Positions 26,473 through 35,725 of a DNA stretch of 64,000 nt are shown here, one piece after another. How positions within the stretch are numbered: the first letter of the stretch is position 1; each line of letters opens with the position of its first letter. The stretch spans positions 1 to 64,000 of the forward strand of contig JAJUFC010000009.1 in assembly GCA_029263855.1 (NCBI GenBank), written 5' to 3'. The notes beneath the pieces are model-generated. The model did not search any database. It was not told where the DNA came from and worked only from the letters and a program-made list of their open reading frames with translations. A program made the position numbers and the translations under genes. The stretch is from Candidatus Thermochlorobacteriaceae bacterium (GTDB lineage: Bacteria; Bacteroidota; Chlorobiia; Chlorobiales; Thermochlorobacteraceae).

Positions 26473-26519
26473 CTAATTTATTTATCTATGTTTCAACTCC
26501 TGTTTCGCCCTGCGACATC

Positions 26520-29264
26520 TCACTTCACCAACAACATCTTGCGCGTTTCCACCGTGTTGCCTGCTTGCAACTTGTAGAAGTATGTTCCGCTTGCCAAGCC
26601 TGTCGCGTTGAAATTGACTTGATGCGCGCCCGCGCTCTTTCGCTCATTGACGAGCGTCGAGACCTTTCTGCCGAGCGCGTCGAAGACTTCCAACTTCACG
26701 AAACTTGCCGATGGGAGTTGATACTCAATCGTCGTGGTTGGGTTGAATGGATTCGGATAATTTTGCGCCAATTTGAACGCGCTGGGCTTCGGCGTTTCCT
26801 TTGGGGCAGACACGAGCGAATTGACCGTGCCGCTATACACGCCGTTGCCGTGCGTCGCCACGACCACCAATCCGTCTGACTCTCGCGTCGCAATCGCATT
26901 GACGATGCCTCTGCCAATCGTATTCGGCGCTTGCTGTTGCCACACGGTCGACATTCCGTTCAAGGTTGATGTAACATACAAGCCCGTGCTGGTTCCCACA
27001 AGAAACACTTTGCCGCCCGACACATTGCGAATCGCCGCCCAACGACACGACGGACCGCTGCCAGACCCATCGGGGTTTTGCTCGAGATTTCCCGCAACCG
27101 CCGTCCAACTCACGCCGCCGTTGGTAGTGTAATACAAACTGATGACGCTGTAATTTGAAAAAACGACCATCGCGTTATCGGCATTTGTCGGGTCGACCGC
27201 GATGCAACTCACATAGCCACTTGGCATTGAAGTCGCCGTGATGTCGAAGAATGACGGCGATGTCGTATTGGCATTGTCGGCGCGAAACACGCCGCCGTTT
27301 GCCGTGCCGAAATAGACGCGATTTGCGGGCGTGGTCGAAACAGAGACGGCAGAAATCGTGCCGCCCGCATTGATGTTGAAGTTTGTCCAACCGCTCGTTG
27401 CAGGATCGTTTGACAGAGAAGGAATTCCCGTAAGGTTGTTGTTGCGCCAAAGCGTCGTGCCGCCTGCGAGATACATAATGTTGGAGTTGTTCGGGTCAAG
27501 CGCAAACGGGTTGATGAACAAGTATCCCGAACCGCCTTGCGGGTCGACGCGCGTCCAATTCGACAAGTTGTAACTGCCGTCGGCGTTGAGCGAGAGGCGG
27601 TAGACAACTCCGTTTTGAGAAGAAATGTAGTAGGGATTTCCTGACGACGAAATCGCGCAGAACGCGCCGTCGCCGCTGAAGATATTTTGCCACGCCGCCG
27701 TGCCTGAATTGGAAACGCCGCGATAGGTACCATTATCCTGTTTACCACCGATGATGTTCAAGTCGCCGCTTGCGTTGCGAATCGCAACGGTGTAGAATTG
27801 CGTCGTGAGGTAGCCGTTGTTGAGGTCGGTCCAAGAGACCGTTGCGGCATTGATGTTCGTAGTTCGGCTTACGCCGCCGTCGTGCCCGCTCAGAAGCCAG
27901 TTGCTTCGCGCCGCATTGCGATAGAAGACGAGCGAATGTTGGTCGCAGTGATGGTTGGCATACTGCGAGATAACATTCAACGCTGTGTAGCCACCAATCC
28001 AAGTGGTGTTGTTCGTGGTGGAAAAGCCGTCGGTCGAGCGGTAGAGGTTCGTGCCGCCGATGATGACGAAGTTCGCGTTGTCGGGTTTTACTTTCACGAT
28101 AAGGTTGTAAGAGCCTTGGGAATTGAAATTGCCGACGGGCGCGCCAAATTCAGGAATGTTTTCCGAACGATTCTCCCAACTGTTTGACGATGCGTCGTAA
28201 CGCCACAGGCTTGCCCATTCATTGTCGACCGAGTTAAACTTTCCGCCGCCCGGCGTTTCGCCCAAGAAGTAGACGATATTTTCGTTTGAGGGCGCGATGC
28301 CAATCACGATGCGGCGATAGTTCGAGGGAAAACCCGTTGGGGTGATGTTCGTCCAAGTGATGCCATCGGTCGATCGATAGATGCCTCGCGTGCTGGAGCT
28401 GTTGTTACTGACGGTGGCATAGACCACGCCTGTCGATGTTACAGCGACGTCGGTCGCGATGGCTTGATTCGGAGAGCCAAGCCCGTTGAGCGCCGTGCTC
28501 CACGTGTTGCCGCCGTCGGTCGAGCGCAAGACCGCGCCGTAGCAGGCGGCATAGACTTCATCTTGTGTCGCATTAGAGGGGTCAAGGGCGATGTTATAAA
28601 TGAAGTCCGTAACGACGTCAAAGGTTTGAGGCGTGCCTGAAACCGTCGATGCGAGTGGCGACCAAGAGAGTCCGCCATTTGTGGATTTAAAGATTCCGTC
28701 GCCTTTGAAGAGCGCATCTCCGCCGCTGGTGCTATTGCCGATGAATTCGCCTGTACCGTAATACCAAATGTTCGTTTTGCCCGCACGCGTGTCTTGCGCG
28801 ATACAAGTCACGCTTTGCAGTTGCGAGGCATTGGTCGTGCGCGTCCAACTCGTGCCGCCATTCGTGCTTCGCCACATTCCGCCCGAAACGCCTCCCGCTA
28901 AAATCGTTTGCTCACTCGCGTCGGAAATGTCGAGCGCGAGCGCGCGCGTTCTGCCGCCGACGTTCCAAGGTCCGCGATGCGTCCAAGAAAATGATTCCAA
29001 CGACGATTCATCAACCACAGGCAAGGTTTCGGCATATTCCAACTCGAGCTTGCGAATGTCGCGCGGAATTTGCTTCGTAACGGGGTCAATAAGTTTTCGC
29101 GCTTCGTAGTCGGCGCGCGCGCGCGGATTTTCCGTCGTGCCGAAAAGCGACTTCGGCGAGAGTGGTCGCACCACTGCTTCATGGCGCGTCGAGAGTTGTT
29201 TCACGACAAGCAGAGCGACAAGAACAAGTAGCGCAGTCGAAACAAGGCGAGCATCGCGATTCAT
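26520..29264 (-). CDS. Type IX-secreted BNR/sortilin-like beta-propeller protein
   Basis: A 914-residue protein. The N-terminus (MNRDARLVSTALLVLVALLVV) is a signal or anchor. Residues about 95-800 contain many BNR/VPS10-type repeats with the SxDxGxTW pattern (WRSTNGGTSW, FKSTNGGLSW, LRSTDGGNTW, YYTTNGGVSW), the hallmark of multi-bladed propellers. The C-terminal 85 residues start with NYPNPFNPTTTIEYQLP and end in SGTYFYKLQAGNTVETRKMLLVK, a classical type IX sorting domain. The protein should be exported across the outer membrane and retained on or released from the surface. Ligand or enzymatic role is unknown. It lacks obvious partners, although a small lipoprotein gene lies upstream on the same strand. 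Confidence 0.88.
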   Translation of the reverse strand: MNRDARLVSTALLVLVALLVVKQLSTRHEAVVRPLSPKSLFGTTENPRARADYEARKLIDPVTKQIPRDIRKLELEYAETLPVVDESSLESFSWTHRGPWNVGGRTRALALDISDASEQTILAGGVSGGMWRSTNGGTSWTRTTNASQLQSVTCIAQDTRAGKTNIWYYGTGEFIGNSTSGGDALFKGDGIFKSTNGGLSWSPLASTVSGTPQTFDVVTDFIYNIALDPSNATQDEVYAACYGAVLRSTDGGNTWSTALNGLGSPNQAIATDVAVTSTGVVYATVSNNSSSTRGIYRSTDGITWTNITPTGFPSNYRRIVIGIAPSNENIVYFLGETPGGGKFNSVDNEWASLWRYDASSNSWENRSENIPEFGAPVGNFNSQGSYNLIVKVKPDNANFVIIGGTNLYRSTDGFSTTNNTTWIGGYTALNVISQYANHHCDQHSLVFYRNAARSNWLLSGHDGGVSRTTNINAATVSWTDLNNGYLTTQFYTVAIRNASGDLNIIGGKQDNGTYRGVSNSGTAAWQNIFSGDGAFCAISSSGNPYYISSQNGVVYRLSLNADGSYNLSNWTRVDPQGGSGYLFINPFALDPNNSNIMYLAGGTTLWRNNNLTGIPSLSNDPATSGWTNFNINAGGTISAVSVSTTPANRVYFGTANGGVFRADNANTTSPSFFDITATSMPSGYVSCIAVDPTNADNAMVVFSNYSVISLYYTTNGGVSWTAVAGNLEQNPDGSGSGPSCRWAAIRNVSGGKVFLVGTSTGLYVTSTLNGMSTVWQQQAPNTIGRGIVNAIATRESDGLVVVATHGNGVYSGTVNSLVSAPKETPKPSAFKLAQNYPNPFNPTTTIEYQLPSASFVKLEVFDALGRKVSTLVNERKSAGAHQVNFNATGLASGTYFYKLQAGNTVETRKMLLVK

Positions 29265-29294
29265 ACTTCTAGTTTGGTTAGGGTTGAATGATGT

Positions 29295-29738
29295 TTATTT
29301 GACTTCATAACTGATTACCGTGAGCGACGGCTTTTCTTCGCCCAATTTCACGACGGATTCCACGTCGGCTTGGAAAGCGTCTCCAAGTTTCAAGCCTTTG
29401 TATCGAGCGGCAAGATTTGGGAAAAGTTCTTTGGTGGTCGGCGCAAGGGTAAAGGCGAAGGTCATCTCGACTTCGCTTCCTTCGGCGAGCGGTTTCGCAA
29501 ATCCCGAACCATATCCTAAAATTTTGGTGATTTTCACTTTGGCTTTGCAAGGGGCTTTGGCGCACGGGCTTTGCGCGTCGGTCGAGCGCGCATTGTTAAT
29601 CGCCGAAACCACGCCGAGAATGCGGCAATGATTGGGCGGAATTTGCGAGGGCAATTTGGCAATCGGACGCGAATCTTCTTTTGAAGAGGCGCATGCGGCA
29701 AGCGCGACAGCGAGCAGAATCGGCAGGTAATGCTTCAT
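29295..29738 (-). CDS. Predicted lipoprotein of unknown function
   Basis: A 147-residue protein beginning MKHYLPILLAVALAACASSKED, with lipobox AAC. The mature part has a CRILGVVSAI strand and a cysteine cluster (SPCAKAPCKAKVKI). The later strands (EVEMTFAFTLAP) suggest an OB or immunoglobulin-like beta fold. An upstream in-frame start at 29852 is rejected because it would hide the signal peptide. It lies 30 bp upstream of the large type IX-secreted protein on the same strand and may be co-transcribed with it. Family not recognised. Confidence 0.7.
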   Translation of the reverse strand: MKHYLPILLAVALAACASSKEDSRPIAKLPSQIPPNHCRILGVVSAINNARSTDAQSPCAKAPCKAKVKITKILGYGSGFAKPLAEGSEVEMTFAFTLAPTTKELFPNLAARYKGLKLGDAFQADVESVVKLGEEKPSLTVISYEVK

Positions 29739-30051
29739 TTTTCTCGGGCTAATGTTATGGCTAACGAGCGAATGTAGGACTTTGTCGAGAAAAGACCAAT
29801 GCGCACCGTCACGCGCCAAACGATGCGACGCGCCCGCTTCGTGTTCATACAATAAAACTCACAAGCGAGCAAAAGATTTCATCTTGTCATTCCCGCGCAG
29901 GCGGGAATCCACAGTGGCGCGGGTCGTCGCTCTGTTAGGTCGCGTTGACAAATAACAATTAGCCTTCAACGCGCCTCAACCCTCGCACAACCAACGCGAG
30001 CGTCGGCTATTCGCTCTCGCTCGGAATGACAAGCGAATTTGTCCAAACGAC
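29739..30051. other. Intergenic region carrying a small repeat element
   Basis: No gene was found. The middle is occupied by the inverted-repeat-bounded element described at 29884-30032. The rest is the presumed promoter region for the lipoprotein gene and the tail of the YjbH-like gene. Confidence 0.5.
29884..30032. repeat. REP- or MITE-like element with 10-bp inverted ends
   Basis: TTGTCATTCC (29884-29893) is repeated perfectly inverted as GGAATGACAA (30023-30032). The left end also contains a hairpin, ATTCCCGC-GCAG-GCGGGAAT (29889-29908), of the kind seen in widely dispersed intergenic palindromic repeats. There is no coding capacity for a transposase. Confidence 0.5.
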
Positions 30052-30837
30052 CTAGAACGCGCCGACATACTCGATGCGCACCGAGCGGCTAACCGCAGGA
30101 ATATTCTTGAAGTTGTCGTTAATGTTGGTGAGATTGAGTTCAATCATCAAGCCCACGCCGAGCGAAACGCGCACGCCAACATCTAAAAATCCATTTCCAT
30201 CGCCGAGCGCTTGCGGCTTGTTATCGTTCAAGCCAAAGTCATATTGCGCGTAGACGCTCACTTCTCTGCCGATGGTTTTTTCCGCACCAATGTAAAAATT
30301 CGGACCGCCGTCGTCCTTGCGTTCAATGCTGTAATTAAACCCGCCTGTGAGTGCAAGGAATCCGAGAAATTCAAAATTCTTTGTGGCGGCAGCGAAGAAG
30401 CCGGGCGATTTACGCTCGTAGCGGTCAACGCCTTCAATGAAATTTCCGCGTCCTTGTGATTCAAAGCCAATCGCAATAGCCGGCAGTTGTAAATCTTCAT
30501 CTATCAAGCGATAGCGCGCCATCACGCCCGGCAAGGGATTCCAGTTCGGACTGCCTGAGCCAATCAAATTTCCTGCGCCGTAAGAAACGCCGAAGGTGAA
30601 GCGTTCCGCCAGCCCGACGGAGACGGTCGACATCGCGCCGCCACCCGCAAAAAACCAGCCTTCTACGGCGTAAGCACCTCGCCGAAGCACCCCCGCCGTT
30701 GGCAAGTTGTAGAGATAGCGCGGCTCGATGGTGGCTTTCGTGCCTGATGTGGCTTCTTCGGAAGATTGTGCGAGGGCGGATTGGATTAGAACGAAAAGAA
30801 CAGCGAAGGAGATGAGCGTGCGTTTGAAAGCGGTCAT
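30052..30837 (-). CDS. YjbH-like outer-membrane beta-barrel protein
   Basis: A 261-residue protein with signal peptide MTAFKRTLISFAVLFVLIQSALA. Beta-barrel strands rich in glycine and aromatic residues follow (YAVEGWFFAGGGAM, FTFGVSYGAGN, VSVYAQYDFGLND), ending in VRIEYVGAF with a terminal Phe suited to BAM insertion. The PTAGVLRRGAYAVEG start of the mature domain resembles YjbH-type exopolysaccharide-related proteins. Start and length are consistent with a 10-12-stranded barrel. It lies 20 bp downstream of the metallophosphoesterase on the same strand. Confidence 0.65.
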   Translation of the reverse strand: MTAFKRTLISFAVLFVLIQSALAQSSEEATSGTKATIEPRYLYNLPTAGVLRRGAYAVEGWFFAGGGAMSTVSVGLAERFTFGVSYGAGNLIGSGSPNWNPLPGVMARYRLIDEDLQLPAIAIGFESQGRGNFIEGVDRYERKSPGFFAAATKNFEFLGFLALTGGFNYSIERKDDGGPNFYIGAEKTIGREVSVYAQYDFGLNDNKPQALGDGNGFLDVGVRVSLGVGLMIELNLTNINDNFKNIPAVSRSVRIEYVGAF

Positions 30838-30857
30838 ATCGAAGTTGGAAAGTTGAA

Positions 30858-31712
30858 TTAAAGTTTGATGAACTCTTGCGAATACGAATCGTCGTCGTGA
30901 ATAGTTATGGAATTGATTTTGGATTTCGCACTTCTCACCGAGCCTGAGTTCATGAATTTCATTCCATCAATCGTGTAAGTTTCGGCTTTGTGGTAGTGTC
31001 CGTGCAAGGCAAGCTTGACATTGAGTTTTTTCATGGTTTTCAGGAACGACTCGCGCTCGATAAGTTCCATTGACCAGATGAACGCCGCGTCGGCGGCATT
31101 TTTCGGCTCGAAGATTTGATAGGCATGATGAAACACTGCAATCGTAAAGCGACCGCTGACCACGTCCATCACTTCTTTTTGCAAGGCGGCGTGTCGCTGT
31201 TCGGCGTGAATGTATCCACGCGAGCCGACGGGATTGCGCCGCACCGACCATTCAAGAACGCTCGAGAACGAGAGAATCGCAACACCATTTCTGCCACCAT
31301 TGAGCACTTTCACGAACGGGAAATACATTGAGATTTCAGGCTCATCGGTGATGGTTTCTCGGAAAATGTCGCAAAATTCGTGCAGTTTCTTTGTGAAGTT
31401 GAACCCTTTGGATTGAAGCGCGCGCGCCGCCGTTGCGCCCACGCCGTTGCTTGAAAATTCATACTTGCCGAAGATGTCGTGATTGCCTGGAATAATCGTA
31501 ACGCGCTCCCAATTCAAAACACCGTTGCGCTCGAGAACATCGCGCAGCAAATAAAGGTCGTCGTAATTAGCGACGTCGACGATGTCGCCCGTCATGACCA
31601 AGTGGCCGTAGCCTTTGTTGAAGATGCGTTGAACCAAAATCTCAATCTCCGCGATGCAAGTTGGGTTGCGCTCGGTGTCTAAATGGATGTCGGAAATGTG
31701 GGCAATTTTCAT
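30858..31712 (-). CDS. Calcineurin-like metallophosphoesterase
   Basis: A 284-residue two-metal phosphoesterase. D8 and H10 are in HISDIHLD; GDIVDV, GNHD, HHAY and the closing GHYH complete the metal site. It is not the Mre11/SbcD layout, since no C-terminal capping domain is evident, and the substrate is unknown; cyclic nucleotides, nucleotides or DNA ends are all possible. The upstream neighbour, only 10 bp away on the same strand, is a Rad52-like annealing protein, so a nucleic-acid role is an attractive inference. Confidence 0.85.
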   Translation of the reverse strand: MKIAHISDIHLDTERNPTCIAEIEILVQRIFNKGYGHLVMTGDIVDVANYDDLYLLRDVLERNGVLNWERVTIIPGNHDIFGKYEFSSNGVGATAARALQSKGFNFTKKLHEFCDIFRETITDEPEISMYFPFVKVLNGGRNGVAILSFSSVLEWSVRRNPVGSRGYIHAEQRHAALQKEVMDVVSGRFTIAVFHHAYQIFEPKNAADAAFIWSMELIERESFLKTMKKLNVKLALHGHYHKAETYTIDGMKFMNSGSVRSAKSKINSITIHDDDSYSQEFIKL

Positions 31713-31722
31713 TGGGCGTTAA

Positions 31723-32211
31723 TCAAAGGGTGATGTTCATTCGTCGGTAAATTTCAGCAATGATGACGGCGTCGGTTTTGGCAAATCGACCTTTGTCGTT
31801 GAGTTTGGCAAGAAAAAACGGTGCGAAGGCAAGATAGCGTCCAACGCCGAAGGCACGCGCCGCACGCTTGAAGCTATCGCTCGATGCCGATTTGTAGGCT
31901 TCTGTTGCGCCGTCTTTTGAGATAACTTCTTCGCCAAAATCTTCGCGCGTCAAACTCTTTCCGCCTTCGTGCATTGTAAGCGAGCATTTCACAACCACTG
32001 ATTTTTCAGATACGGGAATTACTTCTTTGCGCGTTTCCCAATCGGCGCCGAACTCTGTGCAAACTGTGTCAAGGCGTCGCTCAATCGTCGGCACATCAAC
32101 ATAAAGAAACACGGACGCACTTTCTCCATCTTTCATTTTTTGACCGATGCGAATCGCTACTTCTTCAATCGCAAATGGCTTGGCAAGTGCCTCGAGAAAC
32201 TCTTTGGTCAT
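31723..32211 (-). CDS. Rad52/Rad22 (DdrA-type) single-strand annealing protein
   Basis: A 162-residue protein with the Rad52/Rad22 family block YKSASSDSFKRAARAFGVG (106-124). Strands that would form the annealing core precede it (FLYVDVPTIERRLDTVCTEFGADW). Related proteins bind single-stranded DNA ends and promote annealing, and DdrA protects ends in Deinococcus. It is a short single-domain form with no C-terminal extension. It starts a leftward gene pair with the phosphoesterase; no phage genes surround it, which argues against a prophage recombinase. Confidence 0.8.
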   Translation of the reverse strand: MTKEFLEALAKPFAIEEVAIRIGQKMKDGESASVFLYVDVPTIERRLDTVCTEFGADWETRKEVIPVSEKSVVVKCSLTMHEGGKSLTREDFGEEVISKDGATEAYKSASSDSFKRAARAFGVGRYLAFAPFFLAKLNDKGRFAKTDAVIIAEIYRRMNITL

Positions 32212-32335
32212 GGGTTTTGAAATCTCGTGATTATTTCGTTTTTAGCAAGCCGCTTTTTTAACGCTATCGTCGCAAGCACTTCTTGTTGCGCGCGCAATCA
32301 CAGCGGCAAAGTTAATCATAACCGTTCATTTGAGA

Positions 32336-34000
32336 ATGAATCAAATCACACGCGCACTTTTTTTTCTTCTCACCTTCATCTCAATCTCGTCAATTCTGAT
32401 TGCTCAACCGCGCACCGAGACGCCAATTCGCGGCATGGTTCTTCAACACGATGGCAAGCCTGTTAAAGTTGGCAACGTGATTCTGACCGAGTTTAGCGGC
32501 GACTACGAAAGTCCAATCGCAAATTTTTCCGTCGGAACAGACGGCAAGTATGAATTTCCTTTGAAAGGCGGCGGCTACTACAAAGTATGGTTCGCCGCAC
32601 CCAATCATCAAATTTTCGGCGTGCCACTTATTTTGGATAGTTTGCGTGACGCAGGCACACCCGTATTGCTCACCGTTCAACTTGCGCCTTACGACTACAA
32701 AACCACCTTCGACAGCGTCTTCATCATCGGCGATTGGAACAAGTTCAACTTTGAAACCGCTTCCCCAATGCTCAAACAGCCCAACGGCACATTCATTTAC
32801 GACCTCAACGCCGCGCGCGCCGCCTATCAACTTCTCGGCATTACGACACGCAAAAAAAGCGTCAACGGCACGATGAGCGAAGACTTCATTTACGACAACG
32901 CCGGCGATTATTACTCGATTGTTACTAAACGCGGAAACGCGCCGCTGGTCATTGAGTTCAATCCTGCTTTGCTTCCGAGAACAACCGACAAATCTCTGCC
33001 CAAAGCTACCTTCAACGCTCGCTATGCCTACTTACAAGAACTCTCACGCCTGACCACGCGCTTTGAAACCCATCTTTTGAACGCTCAAGACGGCTTGGAA
33101 CAATGGACGAAGAACGGCGGCTTTGCCTCCATCTACATTCACAACTATGGCGACTTTCCAAACGATTTGCTCAAAGCCATTCGCAACGAAAAACTGCCTG
33201 AAGCCGTGCGTCAAGTTTTAGCGACGATGCTTCTTGCGCTTCCGTATTATTCGCCGAGCAACACAGGCGAAATCATCAGCACGGTCGAGCGGCTCTTGGC
33301 AATCAAATATCCGATGTGGTCGCTTTTTCCAGACGCGGTGCTCAATTACGCCAAACTCAAAGGCAAAGAGCGCGAATTAGTGCTCCGAAAATTTGCGGCA
33401 CAAACGCCCGACCGAGGACTCCAACTGCAATGCGTCGCCGAACTCGCCCTATTAGCAAAGGCAAGCGGCGACACGGCGAAAATCAACGAAGTTTATCGCG
33501 GCGCGCTTAAAACGCTCGGCGATATGAAAGAAGGCGTGCTACTCTTGCAAGAACTCAATCCCAATAAGCCTGTGCTTGAAGGCAAACCACTTCCATTGAT
33601 TGAACTCAAAACACTCGACGGCAAAAAAATCACGAACAAAACGATGCGCGGCAAATATGTGCTCTTGGACTTTTGGATGTCGTGGTATGCACCGACGCTC
33701 GAAGAGCGCAGATTCATTGCCGATGCATATACTCGCTTCAAAAACAAAAACTTCGAGATTGTGAGCATTTCGTTTGACGATAAACCCGCCGATGCCAAAG
33801 CCTTTCTCGATAAACACCCCAATTTCAAATGGACACAATGCTTCGCCGAAAAACGCTACGAAAGCGACCTTGCTCGACGCCTCGATATTCAATCTGTCCC
33901 GTTTCCGATTTTAATCGCGCCCGATGGCAAAGTGCTCGCGCTCGGCGTGAGTTTAAGGCAGTATCAACTTGCAGAAACGCTCTCCAAATTTTTGAAATGA
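32336..34000 (+). CDS. TlpA/AhpC-fold protein lacking both redox cysteines, with N-terminal extensions
   Basis: A 555-residue exported protein (signal peptide ending near LIAQ). Residues 26-115 look like a carboxypeptidase-regulatory-like beta domain. Residues 120-210 carry a GDWNKFN segment like CBM48/AMPK carbohydrate-binding domains. Residues 215-410 are helical. Residues 415-555 form a thioredoxin-like TlpA domain (GKYVLLDFWMSWYAPT ... SVPFPILIAPDG). At the usual W-C-x-x-C site it reads W450-Y451-A-P-T454, so both catalytic cysteines are gone while the cis-proline region is kept. Disulfide chemistry is therefore unlikely; a structural or binding role is inferred. The ATG at 32336 is preferred to a TTG two codons earlier. 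Its stop overlaps the next start (ATGA). Confidence 0.82.
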   Translation: MNQITRALFFLLTFISISSILIAQPRTETPIRGMVLQHDGKPVKVGNVILTEFSGDYESPIANFSVGTDGKYEFPLKGGGYYKVWFAAPNHQIFGVPLILDSLRDAGTPVLLTVQLAPYDYKTTFDSVFIIGDWNKFNFETASPMLKQPNGTFIYDLNAARAAYQLLGITTRKKSVNGTMSEDFIYDNAGDYYSIVTKRGNAPLVIEFNPALLPRTTDKSLPKATFNARYAYLQELSRLTTRFETHLLNAQDGLEQWTKNGGFASIYIHNYGDFPNDLLKAIRNEKLPEAVRQVLATMLLALPYYSPSNTGEIISTVERLLAIKYPMWSLFPDAVLNYAKLKGKERELVLRKFAAQTPDRGLQLQCVAELALLAKASGDTAKINEVYRGALKTLGDMKEGVLLLQELNPNKPVLEGKPLPLIELKTLDGKKITNKTMRGKYVLLDFWMSWYAPTLEERRFIADAYTRFKNKNFEIVSISFDDKPADAKAFLDKHPNFKWTQCFAEKRYESDLARRLDIQSVPFPILIAPDGKVLALGVSLRQYQLAETLSKFLK

Positions 34001-34689
34001 TCACCGACCGCCTGAAAGCACAACTTGCCGATGCCTATTCGCTTGCGGAAGCCACCTACAAAATTGCAGGCTTTTCGCTCCGAATTATCAGCGTTGCCGA
34101 TAGTTACGCCCTTCTCGACCGCATCTCGCATGAGGAGTTTGTCAAAGACGAGCAAATGCCGTATTGGGCAGAAATCTGGCCTTCGTCGTTTGTCTTGTCA
34201 AATCATCTTGTTGGAGAAATTGGCGTTGAGGGAAAGCAATGTATTGAACTGGGTGCAGGCGTTGGTGTGGTCGGAATTGCCCTGCGAAAAGCAGGCGCAA
34301 GCGTGATGGTTACAGACTACGCCACCGAAGCCTTAGACTTTATCAAACTCAATGCGCTTCAAAATGGCATTGCGCTCGATGAACGCTTCGAAGTGATGCA
34401 ACTTGATTGGCGTGATATTCGTCTCGCCGAGCAGTTCGACCTTGTCTGTGCCGCCGATGTGCTTTACGAGCGGCGCAATCTGCTTCCGATTTTGCTTGCG
34501 ATTGATAAACTCTTGAAGCCTAACGGCACAGCATATATCGCCGACCCACGCCGTCAAATTGCATCAGGCATTCTTGCTCTTGCCGAAGAAAATCAGTTCA
34601 GCGTTCATATCGCCTCGCGCCCGATTGAGTTCGGCAACAAGACGCTATCCGTAGATATTTACGCTTTCAAAAAATCTCCTTTGGCATAA
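33997..34689 (+). CDS. Class I SAM-dependent methyltransferase (Methyltransf_16/EtfB-lysine type)
   Basis: A 230-residue methyltransferase with motif I CIELGAGVGVVGIALRKAG, an acidic post-I strand (VMVTDYA), and DLVCAADVLYERRNLLPIL near motif IV. The FVKDEQMPYWAEIWPSS entry segment is typical of the lysine-methylating methyltransferase-16 group (for example electron-transfer-flavoprotein beta or ribosomal-protein methyltransferases). The start ATG overlaps the stop of the TlpA-like gene (ATGA), giving tight coupling. An upstream start at 33829 is rejected because it would read in another frame through the neighbouring gene. The exact target is unknown. Confidence 0.85.
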   Translation: MITDRLKAQLADAYSLAEATYKIAGFSLRIISVADSYALLDRISHEEFVKDEQMPYWAEIWPSSFVLSNHLVGEIGVEGKQCIELGAGVGVVGIALRKAGASVMVTDYATEALDFIKLNALQNGIALDERFEVMQLDWRDIRLAEQFDLVCAADVLYERRNLLPILLAIDKLLKPNGTAYIADPRRQIASGILALAEENQFSVHIASRPIEFGNKTLSVDIYAFKKSPLA

Positions 34690-34696
34690 CGCCTTG

Positions 34697-35725
34697 TCAC
34701 GCGGCTTGAACGGCACTTGGCTTGGGCATGCTTGTCGGATAAAGAATACAACTGACCTCGTGTGTCGGATTGCCTTCAATGCCTGCCAATTTCGGCACGG
34801 TCGTTTTACAACTCTCTTGCACTTTCGGGCAACGCGGGTGGAAGTAACAGCCAGTTGGCACTTTGGCGGGCGAAGGAATATCGCCGGTGAGAATAATGCG
34901 TTGTTTTTTCTTTTTCGGGTCAGGCTCGGGTGCGGCGGAAAGCAAAGCTTCGGTGTAGGGGTGTTTTGGGTTTTCGTAAAGGTCTTTGTAATCGGCGATT
35001 TCCGCAATTTTTCCCAAATACATCACGGCGACACGGTCAGAAATATGCTCGACGACCGAAAGACTGTGCGAGATGAAGAGATACGTCAATCCGAACTCTT
35101 GTTGCAAATCCATCAGGAGGTTGATAATCTGCGATTGAATCGAGACATCGAGTGCGGAAACAGGCTCATCGCAAACGATGAACTTCGGCTTGACCGCCAA
35201 GGCACGCGCAATGCCAATGCGCTGACGCTGACCGCCAGAGAACTCGTGCGGATAACGGTTGTAATACTGCTTGCGCAATCCGACAATTTCCAACAGGTCG
35301 CCGACTTGCTTTTGTGCTTCGTCGCCTTTGGCGATTTCGTGCACCTCGAGCACTTCGCGAAGCATCTGCCCAATGGTCAAGCGCGGGTTGAGCGAACTAA
35401 ACGGGTCTTGAAAAATAATCTGCATATCCTTGCGCAATTTGCGCAGGTCGTCTTTGGGCAGTTTGGTTACGTCTTTGCCGTCGAAGATGACGCTTCCGCC
35501 CGTTGGTTCGATGAGGCGCAAGATGGAGCGTCCGGTCGTAGTTTTGCCGCACCCTGATTCGCCGACGAGTCCAAGCGTTTCGCCTTTTTTAATTGTGAAG
35601 GAAACATCATCGACGGCTTTAACATATCCGACGATTTTTGAAAAAAATCCTTTGCGAATCGGAAACCATGTTTGCAGATTTTTGACGACGAGCAAGTCAG
35701 GCGCGTTGCGCAAATCTTTTGCCAT
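34697..35725 (-). CDS. Oligopeptide/dipeptide ABC transporter ATP-binding protein (OppF/DppF type)
   Basis: A 342-residue ABC ATPase that powers peptide or nickel-type import. Walker A is GESGCGKT (55-62), the signature SGGQ is at 163-166, and Walker B is FIVCDEP at 182-188. The C-terminal oligopeptide-type tail begins HPYTEALLSAAPEP and contains a cysteine set (GCYFHPRCP ... SC ... SC) of the kind that can bind an iron-sulfur cluster in this family. No permease, binding-protein or OppD gene flanks it, so the rest of the transporter must be elsewhere. It is convergent with the methyltransferase (7 bp apart). Confidence 0.9.
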   Translation of the reverse strand: MAKDLRNAPDLLVVKNLQTWFPIRKGFFSKIVGYVKAVDDVSFTIKKGETLGLVGESGCGKTTTGRSILRLIEPTGGSVIFDGKDVTKLPKDDLRKLRKDMQIIFQDPFSSLNPRLTIGQMLREVLEVHEIAKGDEAQKQVGDLLEIVGLRKQYYNRYPHEFSGGQRQRIGIARALAVKPKFIVCDEPVSALDVSIQSQIINLLMDLQQEFGLTYLFISHSLSVVEHISDRVAVMYLGKIAEIADYKDLYENPKHPYTEALLSAAPEPDPKKKKQRIILTGDIPSPAKVPTGCYFHPRCPKVQESCKTTVPKLAGIEGNPTHEVSCILYPTSMPKPSAVQAA

